From: Aquirufa ecclesiirivi
Lineage (GTDB): Bacteria > Bacteroidota > Bacteroidia > Cytophagales > Spirosomataceae
NCBI RefSeq assembly: GCF_011250515.1
Contig: NZ_JAANOP010000002.1
Span: 372,001 to 436,000 of the forward strand
DNA length: 64,000 bases
Direction of reading: 5' to 3'
Positions 25,197 to 33,438 of the stretch are shown piece by piece; within the stretch, counting starts at the first letter, position 1, and every line of letters starts with the position of its first letter. A program made the position numbers and the translations under genes. The notes beneath the pieces are model-generated. The model saw only the letters and a list, made by a program, of their open reading frames with translations, was not told where the DNA came from and did no database searches.

Positions 25197-27092
25197 ATGA
25201 AAAAAGCGCTTTTAGGTATACTTTGCTATTGTTTATTAGCTACAGCATGGGCACAAAACACCCCTTATTCTATACAAATGGCTCAATCTTTGATGCATAC
25301 CCATCAAGATTCCATTCAAGTTAAAATAGGGAAGTCTGCCACATGGGATTATGAACAAGGCTTGTTTCTAAAAGCGCTAGAACATGTTTACCAAAGAACA
25401 GGTGACGCACGCTACTTCCAATACATTCAGAAGAACATCAACAGCTTCATCAATGAAAAGGGAGAGATTCGTACTTATAAATTATCCGAATACAATTCAG
25501 ATAACATTACCACAGGACGACTATTACTATCTCTTTATCAGGAAACGGGCGAAGATAAATATCGAATAGCCGCGGAGCAATTACGCTTACAAATCAACAA
25601 ACAACCTAGAACAAAAGAAGGCGGATTTTGGCATAAAGATCGTTATCCAGATCAAATGTGGTTAGACGGCTTGTATATGCTAGAGCCTTTTTATGCAGAA
25701 TACAGCCAAGTCTTTCATCAGAATAATTGGGATGACATTGCTCTACAATTTGAATTGATGTATAAAAATGCCAAAGACCCTAAAACGGGGCTTTTGTATC
25801 ATGCTTATGACCATGAGCGTAAACAGGCTTGGGCAAGTAAACAAACTGGTTTATCTCCTAATTTTTGGGGAAGAGCCATGGGCTGGTATGCCATGGCCTT
25901 AGTGGATGTGTTAGACTATTTTCCTCAGCAGCATCCTAAAAGAAATATGTTAATCAAGCAGTTAAATGAATTGAGCGCAGCGCTTGTTAAGGTGCAAGAT
26001 CAATCCAGTGGACTTTGGTACCAATTACCTACCTTAGGTACTCAAAAAGGGAATTATTTAGAAGCATCCTGTGCCAATATGTACGTATACGCCTTTGCAA
26101 AAGGTGTTCGCAAGGGCTATCTTCCCTCTTCTTACTTGGGAGCATCTCAAAAAGCTTATGCCTCCATCATCGAAAAATTCGTCACCAAAGATGCTCAGGG
26201 TTATGTACATCTTGAGAAAACAGTGAGTGTAGGTGGATTAGGCGGCACTCCTTACCGAGATGGCAGTTTTGCTTATTACATGTCGGAACCTTTAAAAACA
26301 GATGATTTAAAAGGTGTCGGGCCATTTATTATGGCTTCTTTAGAAATAGAAATTGCCAAAGAATTGGAGATAGGAAAAGGTAAAAAAGTGGTATTAGATT
26401 ATTATTTCAACCATGAGTTCCGTAAAAATAAACAAGGAAACATGGAGCGTTTCCACTATACATGGGAAGATAGAAAAGACTCAGGATTTCAGTTATTGGG
26501 AGTTCAAACAGAACAATTGGGTGCTAAAATTGACAGTTTAGCACAAGCACCAACTTTTAAAAACTTAGCTGGCGCCCAAGTTTACATCATCGTGGATCCA
26601 GATAGTCAAAAAGAAACAGCTAAACCTAACTACATGCGTAGCCAAGATGCGGATGAAATAGAAAAATGGGTCAAAGCAGGTGGAACGTTAATTTTATTAG
26701 CCAATGATACCACCAATTGCGAAATACCTAAGTTTAATACTTTAGCTAAAAGGTTTGGTATGGAGTTTGTTGGACCTAATTTAAATATGGTACAAGGTAA
26801 AAATTGGCATCAAGGAACATTGAATATATCAGCCAATAATCCCGTATTCAAAGGTTTGAAAAAAATCTACATCAAAGAGATTTCAACCATTAAACTTGCT
26901 GGACCTGCCAAATCCTTAGAAGATCTAAACGGCTATAGTGTCATGGCCATGGCCCAAGTCGGAAAAGGACGGGTATTCGCTTTAGGTGATCCTTGGATTT
27001 ACAACGAATACACCAACAACCGCCGCATTCCTTTGGAATACGAGAACTTTCCTGCTGCCAAAAAATTGATGGAATGGGCTTTAAAACCTTAA
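25197..27092 (+). CDS. Secreted GH105 hydrolase with C-terminal DUF4350-like domain
   Basis: This 631-residue protein has a signal peptide (to about TAWAQ, residue 20), then a GH88/GH105 barrel (about 30-390) with HKDRYPDQMWLDGLYMLEPF (probable catalytic Asp), FWGRAMGWYAMALVDVL and YLEASCANMYVYAFAKG. A second domain (about 395-630) contains VYIIVDPD, VKAGGTLILLANDT and VGKGRVFALGDPWIYNEY, resembling DUF4350/class I glutamine-amidotransferase-like domains that pair with glycan enzymes. It follows kduI by 2 bases. The second domain has no visible catalytic triad, so it may bind rather than cleave. Confidence 0.88.
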   Translation: MKKALLGILCYCLLATAWAQNTPYSIQMAQSLMHTHQDSIQVKIGKSATWDYEQGLFLKALEHVYQRTGDARYFQYIQKNINSFINEKGEIRTYKLSEYNSDNITTGRLLLSLYQETGEDKYRIAAEQLRLQINKQPRTKEGGFWHKDRYPDQMWLDGLYMLEPFYAEYSQVFHQNNWDDIALQFELMYKNAKDPKTGLLYHAYDHERKQAWASKQTGLSPNFWGRAMGWYAMALVDVLDYFPQQHPKRNMLIKQLNELSAALVKVQDQSSGLWYQLPTLGTQKGNYLEASCANMYVYAFAKGVRKGYLPSSYLGASQKAYASIIEKFVTKDAQGYVHLEKTVSVGGLGGTPYRDGSFAYYMSEPLKTDDLKGVGPFIMASLEIEIAKELEIGKGKKVVLDYYFNHEFRKNKQGNMERFHYTWEDRKDSGFQLLGVQTEQLGAKIDSLAQAPTFKNLAGAQVYIIVDPDSQKETAKPNYMRSQDADEIEKWVKAGGTLILLANDTTNCEIPKFNTLAKRFGMEFVGPNLNMVQGKNWHQGTLNISANNPVFKGLKKIYIKEISTIKLAGPAKSLEDLNGYSVMAMAQVGKGRVFALGDPWIYNEYTNNRRIPLEYENFPAAKKLMEWALKP

Positions 27093-27742
27093 GGAAAACG
27101 CAAACCTGTCATTTTTTCTAAGGCAGATTTAGAAACGGCAAAAGTTTGCCAGTTGGGATGTAAATCATGTGAATTGGGAAATAAAAGGTACCATGATTTT
27201 TCAGGACTTATGACTACTTTCCAGCAATATTTGGGGATGACCACTTCGTTTCCAATTTTGTCAACCACACCAATTCCACCAGCATAAATAGTCAATTTTT
27301 GACCTCTTTTGGCCAATTTCCTACAATAAGCTTCCAACCGCTCCCAGGGTCCTCGATTTAATTCAGGAGTCTGTGGTATCATGTTGGACATGAGGAATGT
27401 CTCCGCATTTAGAAAAGTACTTGAGGAGCGATCTTCTGAATTACACAAATGCCCACGGTCATATCCACTATATTTATAATCATCAGCATCGATACGCTTA
27501 AATTGCCTAGGCAAGTCATCGTCTTGTCTAAATCGATTGGATCTTGGTACATCTCCAATATCTGACGAACTTAGAGTCCATGCTACCCAATTGGCCTTCC
27601 CTTGTAGTCCATCATAAGACATCACATAACCCTTCTTTACCAATAAATAGTTGGTAGTAGAAGCCGTAGATGCCCCTGATACATTAAAAATACCTCCAGG
27701 TAATAAAGCGACCTGGAGGTATAATAAGATGCCTAAAAGCAT
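27089..27742 (-). CDS. DNA/RNA non-specific endonuclease (NUC1/EndA type)
   Basis: This 217-residue beta-beta-alpha-metal nuclease has the active-site motif YDRGHLCNSEDRSS, followed by FLMSNMIPQTPELNRGPWERLE, where the Asn ligates the metal. The N-terminus is hydrophobic (MLLGILLYLQVALL) and is probably a signal peptide or anchor, so it would act on DNA and RNA outside the cytoplasm, perhaps for nutrition. Its stop overlaps the convergent GH105 stop by 4 bases. It is last in the GH20-esterase-nuclease unit. Confidence 0.93.
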   Translation of the reverse strand: MLLGILLYLQVALLPGGIFNVSGASTASTTNYLLVKKGYVMSYDGLQGKANWVAWTLSSSDIGDVPRSNRFRQDDDLPRQFKRIDADDYKYSGYDRGHLCNSEDRSSSTFLNAETFLMSNMIPQTPELNRGPWERLEAYCRKLAKRGQKLTIYAGGIGVVDKIGNEVVIPKYCWKVVISPEKSWYLLFPNSHDLHPNWQTFAVSKSALEKMTGLRFP

Positions 27743-27752
27743 AATTTAGCTA

Positions 27753-28529
27753 TTATTTTTTGTGCGAAAACATCCAAGAAAACAAGTTGGGCTCTTTGAA
27801 TACATTATCCCAAGAATTATGATTGACACCAGGATATTCGGTATAAGTAGGATTAGCACCAGCTTCCTTTAAAGCAGCTATGGCCTCTCTGGAATGTCTG
27901 ACAGGCACCACGGCATCAGCGTCACCATGGAATACCCATAAAGGCAATTTTTTAGCATATTTTTTTACAAAATGTAAATCAGCACCACCACAGATAGGAG
28001 CCGCTGCGGCAAACAATTTGGGATTTCTTGAAATAGCTTCAAATGTACCCATTCCACCCATGGACAATCCCATGATGTATAAGCGCTTTTTATCAGCAAC
28101 TTTTTCTTTCACTAAAGACTTTACAATACTAACAGCAGCTGCCAAAGGCCAATTCGGATCTTTCGGATACTCGAAAACAAAAGTAGTAGGTTTCGTTGTA
28201 CGATCAATTTTAACCGTAGACCAATAGGAATTAGCAGGACATTGAGGCATAATTACAATGGCAGGGTACTTAACTTGATTACTAGGATCCAAAAACAATT
28301 TGGCTCCATGCGTCAACTGTTTTTCATTATCGCTTCCACGTTCACCAGCCCCATGCAAAAACAAAATAACGGGGTATTTCTTTCCTTTTTCCATATTGGA
28401 AGGATAAAGAATCTGGTAAGGCAAAGTTTGGTCTGTACCAAAAACCAATTCTCTTTTTTCAAATTTTGCTTGTGAAAATGCACCAAGGCTAATGAATAAG
28501 CCACATAAAAGGAAAAGTATTTTCTTCAT
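27753..28529 (-). CDS. Secreted alpha/beta-hydrolase esterase
   Basis: This 258-residue protein has a signal peptide (to about GAFSQ) and an alpha/beta-hydrolase fold. PVILFLHGAGERGSDNEKQL is the oxyanion region, LYIMGLSMGGMGTFEA carries the Ser nucleophile, LWVFHGDADAVVPV the Asp and YPGVNHNSWDN the His. This is the dienelactone-hydrolase / PHB depolymerase-like type often found with glycoside hydrolases, where it may remove acyl or feruloyl esters. The substrate is not readable. It is 4 bases downstream of the GH20 gene. Confidence 0.86.
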   Translation of the reverse strand: MKKILFLLCGLFISLGAFSQAKFEKRELVFGTDQTLPYQILYPSNMEKGKKYPVILFLHGAGERGSDNEKQLTHGAKLFLDPSNQVKYPAIVIMPQCPANSYWSTVKIDRTTKPTTFVFEYPKDPNWPLAAAVSIVKSLVKEKVADKKRLYIMGLSMGGMGTFEAISRNPKLFAAAAPICGGADLHFVKKYAKKLPLWVFHGDADAVVPVRHSREAIAALKEAGANPTYTEYPGVNHNSWDNVFKEPNLFSWMFSHKK

Positions 28530-28533
28530 GGTT

Positions 28534-30456
28534 TTATTTCTTTATACGTTTTTTCAAATCTTCAATAGAAACAGTCATCATACGACCAATTTTTTCTTTA
28601 CCTCGGTAAGAAATCATCCGCATCACCAAAGCATCCTTTGGAATGATTACTTTGCCGGATGCAGCAGGATAAAAATTATCTGGATACGAGTAATCAAAAC
28701 TGTAATGAATAGATAATGGATTGACTTCAGTGCTTAATTCTACCCACATTTGGCCTTGCTCATTTTTCCCAACCTTGATAATGGCATCATACATACTTGG
28801 AGCATATTTCTTTTCTGCTTGATCAAAACGAGCAAAATGGTGTTCTACACGACCTACAAAATTATCCCAATTTCTATTTTCTTGTGGAGACCAAAGAGCT
28901 TCGGATACAGCCCAAGCACGAGGAAACAACATGTATTGTAAATGACGGTAGGTAAATAATTGCTCCGACCACAAATTGGCTTGACCACCCTTAACCAATT
29001 TAGCATCTACCCCTTCTGGAACCGGATTGAAAGCATAAGAATCACGCAAACGTACTGTTTCATATACAGGTGGTTCGATAGCGGCATCACCTTGCATCAA
29101 ATCCACATACACATGATTATTAGGAGTCATCACCACTTCATGGCCATCTTTGGCTGCTTGAACCCCACCAGCAATACCTCTCCAAGACATCACAGCCGTA
29201 TTTTTAGGCAATCCCCCTCCTTCTAAAATCTCATCCCAACCCATCATTTTCTTACCTTTGGAAGTAATGATTTTTTCCAATCGACGGGTAAAAAATGCTT
29301 GAACTTCTTGAGGCGTTTTTAAATTCTCCTTTTGCATCATTGCTAAAATTTGAGGATTCTTTTCCCAATAATTTTTAGGGCATTCGTCTCCTCCCATATG
29401 TATGTATTCAAACGGAAACATTTCAGCCACTTCCGTAAACACTTTATCTAAGAAAGTATATACTTTTTCATTGGCAGGACATAAGGTATTGTCTTGCAAG
29501 GCTACGGCATGTCCTTGTGACCAATCGATGAAAGGTTCACCCGAAATCACTTGATAATTAACCGCTTCTGGAGTACAAGAAAGTTCAGGATAAGAAGCAA
29601 TAGCTGCCATGGAATGTCCAGGCACGTCGATTTCCGGCATCACATTGACAAAACGATCTTTGGCATAAGCGACAATATCTTGGATATCTTCCTTCGTAAA
29701 GAAACCACCTTGGGTACGCGGTTCATTGGCTTCTGGCTTAGAAAATTCCGTAAAACGACCTACCTTAGGTACATTCCAAGCACCCTTTTTTGTCAAATTG
29801 GGGAAGGATTTAATTTCCACTCTCCAACCTTCATCGTCGGTTAAGTGAAAGTGTAAGATGTTGTATTTGTAAGCGACCATCTCATCGATGAACTGCTTCA
29901 CTTGATCTTTATTAAAAAAGTGTCTTGCCACATCGAGCATTAAACCTCTCCATGCAAAACGGGGATAATCTGTTATTTGAGCAAAAGGAACTTTCCAAGC
30001 TGATTTAATGACAGTTTGCTTGGACTCAATTTCTTTTGGCATTAATTGTAACAAACTCTGAATACCATAAAATAGTCCAGCAGGTTTATTAGCTGTAATG
30101 ACTATCCCCTTGGCATTAACAAGCAAAGTATAGCCTTCATTTCCTAGATTAGGGATGGACTGTTTAGCTAATACCAAACGAATCTGTGCCAAATCAGCCT
30201 GCGAATTCGCATCCCAAAGCATCTGAACCTTGCGCATGGCTGTATTTTCTAAACGATTAGTCAGATTTTTAACTGCGACTAATAAGGCCTCCTGTTTAGG
30301 TGCGGCTATAATAACTCGACTAGGTAAACTATAAAATCCTTGGGGATATTCCGCTTTTACGGGTATGGGAATTAAAGGTGCTTGTTGGGCCGTAATTGAC
30401 AAGCTTAAACCTTGCAGAAGGAAAACTGCAATTGCAACAAATTTGAATTTCAACAT
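28534..30456 (-). CDS. Secreted beta-N-acetylhexosaminidase (GH20)
   Basis: The 640-residue protein has a signal peptide (to about ITAQQ, residue 25), a GH20b N-terminal domain (about 30-160) and a GH20 TIM barrel (about 165-510) with LHFHLTDDEGWRVEIKSFP and the catalytic pair Asp357-Glu358 in IHMGGDECPKNYW. A C-terminal beta domain follows. It would remove terminal GlcNAc/GalNAc from chitin fragments or glycoproteins. It is the first gene of a three-gene minus-strand unit with an esterase and a nuclease. Confidence 0.95.
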   Translation of the reverse strand: MLKFKFVAIAVFLLQGLSLSITAQQAPLIPIPVKAEYPQGFYSLPSRVIIAAPKQEALLVAVKNLTNRLENTAMRKVQMLWDANSQADLAQIRLVLAKQSIPNLGNEGYTLLVNAKGIVITANKPAGLFYGIQSLLQLMPKEIESKQTVIKSAWKVPFAQITDYPRFAWRGLMLDVARHFFNKDQVKQFIDEMVAYKYNILHFHLTDDEGWRVEIKSFPNLTKKGAWNVPKVGRFTEFSKPEANEPRTQGGFFTKEDIQDIVAYAKDRFVNVMPEIDVPGHSMAAIASYPELSCTPEAVNYQVISGEPFIDWSQGHAVALQDNTLCPANEKVYTFLDKVFTEVAEMFPFEYIHMGGDECPKNYWEKNPQILAMMQKENLKTPQEVQAFFTRRLEKIITSKGKKMMGWDEILEGGGLPKNTAVMSWRGIAGGVQAAKDGHEVVMTPNNHVYVDLMQGDAAIEPPVYETVRLRDSYAFNPVPEGVDAKLVKGGQANLWSEQLFTYRHLQYMLFPRAWAVSEALWSPQENRNWDNFVGRVEHHFARFDQAEKKYAPSMYDAIIKVGKNEQGQMWVELSTEVNPLSIHYSFDYSYPDNFYPAASGKVIIPKDALVMRMISYRGKEKIGRMMTVSIEDLKKRIKK

Positions 30457-30578
30457 AATTTTTAAATAGATTTTAGGTAAAAAATGTAATTTTTTGATTT
30501 TAAAGGTTGAAAAATAAAGCCATTTTCGAAAATTTAATATAATTTCGTAGCAATAAGGTTAAAAACAGAAACAAAACC

Positions 30579-31820
30579 ATGAATAATACCATTTCCCTTG
30601 CGGCACAGCAAGTCGAACTCACGCATGCTATTGATACTGTCTGGGTGGCTCTTTGTGGAGCGCTCATTTTTCAAATGGAAGGAGGCTTTGCTTTATTAGA
30701 AGCAGGCTTTGTCCGTTCAAAAAACGCAGTTAGTATCATTGCCAAAGTCATGATTGACATCATGTTTGGCGGAATAGCCTTTTATGTAGTAGGATTTGGT
30801 ATTGCCTACGGAACAGGTTTATTCGATTTCGGAATCAATTTAGGAGATTTAGGATTAGGACTCACCATATCCAATAAATTATTTTGGTTTATTCAAATGG
30901 GATTTGCCATTGCAGCTATTTCCATTGTATCGGGTGGTGTGGCTGAAAGAATGAAAATGTGGGCTTACGCTATTTATGTTACCCTATTTTGTGCGTTTTT
31001 ATATCCTGTCGTGGCACATTGGGTTTGGAACCCACAAGGGTGGTTTGCTGTCAAAGGATTTAATGATTTTGCAGGTTCGGCAGCTGTACATGCCATGGGT
31101 GGATTTGCCGCTTTGGCTGGAGCCATTGTTTTGGGACCTAGAATTGGAAAATACAATGAGGATGGTAGCATCAATGCCATTCCTGGTCATAATTTAACGC
31201 TTTCTGCCGTAGGAGCCTTTTTGCTTTGGTTTGGATGGTTTGGATTTAACCCAGGATCTACCCTAGCAGCAGTAGGTAAATGGGATCTCATTGGTTCTGT
31301 GGCGACCAATACCTTTCTAGCTTCGGCCATGGGGGGTATTTCGACTATGCTATATACCTTTTTACGCTATAAAAAAGTAGATATCACCATGGTTATCAAT
31401 GGGGTTTTGGCTGGATTAGTAGCTGTAACAGCTGGTTGTAATGTGGTTAGTCCAGAAAGTGCATTACTTATCGGTTTCATAGCAGGTATTTTGGTGGATG
31501 TGGCCGTTGTATTAATCGATAAAATGCAAATTGATGATCCGGTAGGTGCTATTGCAGTACATGGAATCAATGGTTTTTTTGGTACAGTAGCTGTCGGCCT
31601 TTTTTCAGAAAAGAATGGTTTATTTACCACAGGTCAAAGTGAACAATTGCTGATTCAATTGATGGGAGTAGGAATTATCAGTTTGTTTTCATTTGGCGCA
31701 ACATTTGCGATATTTAAGGTTTTAAAGAGCACCATCGGTATCCGTTTAAGTTACAAAGAGGAATCGGCAGGTATTGATGCTGTCGAGTTTGGAGTTGAAT
31801 CATATACCACATTTGAATAA
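30579..31820 (+). CDS. amt: Ammonium transporter
   Basis: The 413-residue Amt/Rh channel fits the usual 11-helix pattern. Supporting segments are ALIFQMEGGFALLEAGFVRSK, GGVAERMKMWAYAIY, AHWVWNPQGW, AGSAAVHAMGGFAALAGA (pore His) and DPVGAIAVHGINGFFGTVAVG (second pore His). There is no clear cleavable signal. A PII gene follows 18 bases later, the standard amtB-glnK pairing in which PII blocks the channel when nitrogen is plentiful. Confidence 0.97.
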   Translation: MNNTISLAAQQVELTHAIDTVWVALCGALIFQMEGGFALLEAGFVRSKNAVSIIAKVMIDIMFGGIAFYVVGFGIAYGTGLFDFGINLGDLGLGLTISNKLFWFIQMGFAIAAISIVSGGVAERMKMWAYAIYVTLFCAFLYPVVAHWVWNPQGWFAVKGFNDFAGSAAVHAMGGFAALAGAIVLGPRIGKYNEDGSINAIPGHNLTLSAVGAFLLWFGWFGFNPGSTLAAVGKWDLIGSVATNTFLASAMGGISTMLYTFLRYKKVDITMVINGVLAGLVAVTAGCNVVSPESALLIGFIAGILVDVAVVLIDKMQIDDPVGAIAVHGINGFFGTVAVGLFSEKNGLFTTGQSEQLLIQLMGVGIISLFSFGATFAIFKVLKSTIGIRLSYKEESAGIDAVEFGVESYTTFE

Positions 31821-31838
31821 GCTGAAAGGGAAAAACAC

Positions 31839-32180
31839 ATGAAAAAAGTAGAAGCTATCGTTAAGCCATCCAAATTAAAAGCCATTCAAAAAGGGCTTAT
31901 AGATGCCAACATCCCATGTATGACAGTGGTTCCCGTGCGTGGAGCAGGTTTACAACAAGGCTATTCTGAAATTTATCGTGGTACAGAGAAATCATTGATA
32001 TTACTTCCCAAAGTGATGATTATTTGCGTGGTGAGTGATGAAAATCTTGAAAAATGCATTGACGTCATTTTAGATAATGCCTCGGAAGGCAATACTGGAG
32101 ATGGCAAAATATTCATTTATGATGTACAAGATGCGATTCGCATCAGAACTAGAACTCGAGGGGTGGAAGCAATAAGGTAA
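31839..32180 (+). CDS. glnK: Nitrogen regulatory protein PII
   Basis: The 113-residue trimeric PII protein would inhibit the adjacent Amt channel. T-loop Gln39 and Tyr51 are present in GAGLQQGYSEIYRG, followed by LLPKVMI. The B-loop is GNTGDGKIFIYD and the C-terminal signature is IRIRTRTRGVEAI. The position usually held by Arg38 (GRQKG in E. coli GlnK) is Leu here. I use glnK because of the amt linkage; glnB would be equally acceptable. Confidence 0.95.
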   Translation: MKKVEAIVKPSKLKAIQKGLIDANIPCMTVVPVRGAGLQQGYSEIYRGTEKSLILLPKVMIICVVSDENLEKCIDVILDNASEGNTGDGKIFIYDVQDAIRIRTRTRGVEAIR

Positions 32181-32256
32181 TGTAAATGGTAAATTGTAAA
32201 TGGTGAATTGTGAATGGTGTATGGTTTACCATTCATAATTTACCATTTACCATTAA
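32181..32256. repeat. Imperfect TTTACCATT-type repeat palindrome
   Basis: Units of the form GTAAATGGT and GTGAATGGT in the left half (32181-32224) face TTTACCATT units in the right half (32226-32252), giving an imperfect stem around 32220. It starts at the PII stop and extends through the stop codon of the convergent crtA-like gene, where it encodes its last residues INGKW. Structure and placement between convergent genes match the repeat at 17221-17282, although the unit differs. Confidence 0.7.
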
Positions 32257-32914
32257 TTTTCTTGGTTTTCATCCGTACAAACATCTCCTCGGTATACCAT
32301 TGATATTGCCTCGTTTTTTTAATCATGGGGGCATGAGATCTGGAACGGTAAGCAAAGGCATCCAAGGCCTGAACATTTTCCCACAGACTGAAAGTTGCTT
32401 GTTCCAATAAGGGAATCTCTCCTACTCCTTTGGCAAAAATGAGTCCTGCTTGATTTTCAATACCCCGACTGGAGGAAGGAACATTCATCCAAAATCGGAT
32501 GGCTTGAGAACGACGGATACTGGCACGAGTGATTACGGCCACAGGGCCATCCCAAGGCTCATTGGTATCGTCAAATTCAAAAGGTTGTAAGTTATTCCAT
32601 GTACCATGTCCTTTCCATGGTGTGGCATCCCATCCTGAAATGGATTGACTTAAGCTAGAAAATTCAAGCCATCGTTTATCATGTTCGAAAAAATATCGGG
32701 CATCTTCTTCTCTCTCCCAAAGTCCTAAAAACGCATAAGTTCCCCAATCTGGCCAAATAGAAAAACCCTTTCCACCTCCAGTGCCTAATTGTTTGGCAAA
32801 TAGCAAACCATCAGCTTTCCAAGCTTGATTCCTCAATTTCCCCATCATGGCAAATGCTTTGAGCTTTTGTCCAAATCCCTTGATATGAAAAAAACGAATG
32901 GTGATGAATTGCAT
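32240..32914 (-). CDS. Spheroidene monooxygenase (CrtA)-like carotenoid oxygenase
   Basis: This 224-residue protein resembles CrtA. Family-like segments are GFGQKLKAFAMMGK, LLFAKQLGTGGGKGFSIWPDW, YAFLGLWEREEDARYFF, and FWMNVPSSSRGIENQAGLIFAKGVGEIP followed by ATFSLWENVQALDAFAYRS. CrtA enzymes add keto groups at C2 of acyclic or monocyclic carotenoids. In orange or red Bacteroidota such a gene would fit a keto-carotenoid. No other carotenoid gene is in the window. It is 38 bases downstream of a VOC gene. Confidence 0.78.
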   Translation of the reverse strand: MQFITIRFFHIKGFGQKLKAFAMMGKLRNQAWKADGLLFAKQLGTGGGKGFSIWPDWGTYAFLGLWEREEDARYFFEHDKRWLEFSSLSQSISGWDATPWKGHGTWNNLQPFEFDDTNEPWDGPVAVITRASIRRSQAIRFWMNVPSSSRGIENQAGLIFAKGVGEIPLLEQATFSLWENVQALDAFAYRSRSHAPMIKKTRQYQWYTEEMFVRMKTKKINGKW

Positions 32915-32952
32915 GAGTCTATTTTCTAGGAATCAAAATGTACATTCGAATG

Positions 32953-33387
32953 CTATTTAGCCGTAAATGTAATCATCCAATTGATACCAAACTGATCCGT
33001 TAAAGTACCATAATAGGCGCCCCAAAACATATCTTGAATGGGCATGGAGATGGCTGCTCCTTCCGACAAGCCATCAAATATCCGTTGCGCTTCTTCTTTA
33101 CTACCTGTTTCCACGCAAATATGCATGTTATTTCCAGCAGTTACTGTAAACCCCAACTCTGAAGGAGCATCACTAGCCATTAAAATATGATTATTTAGTA
33201 ATGGCAACTCAATATGAGCAATCATATTTTTAACAGCAGCAGACATAGGAGGCAATTTACTTTCTGTCGCAATATCAGCAAATCGCTGAATGCCATTCAC
33301 AAACTCCGTTTTAAAAATCGATTGATAAAACAGAAATGCTTCTTCTGCATTTCCGGGGAAGTTGAGGTAGGTGCTGATTTTTGACAT
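32953..33387 (-). CDS. VOC superfamily PhnB-like protein
   Basis: This 144-residue protein has two beta-alpha-beta-beta-beta halves of the vicinal oxygen chelate fold: ISTYLNFPGNAEEAFLFYQSIF at the N-terminus, HIELPLLNNHILMASDAP centrally, and DMFWGAYYGTLTDQFGINWMI at the end. It belongs to the PhnB / 3-demethylubiquinone methyltransferase-like group, for which no general activity is known. Metal-ligand positions are not fully conserved as in glyoxalase I. It precedes the crtA-like gene. Confidence 0.82.
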   Translation of the reverse strand: MSKISTYLNFPGNAEEAFLFYQSIFKTEFVNGIQRFADIATESKLPPMSAAVKNMIAHIELPLLNNHILMASDAPSELGFTVTAGNNMHICVETGSKEEAQRIFDGLSEGAAISMPIQDMFWGAYYGTLTDQFGINWMITFTAK

Positions 33388-33438
33388 AGTTGGCCTTGGA
33401 ACTTAATAGTGTCTTATTTATTTGCTAAAATTATACTA

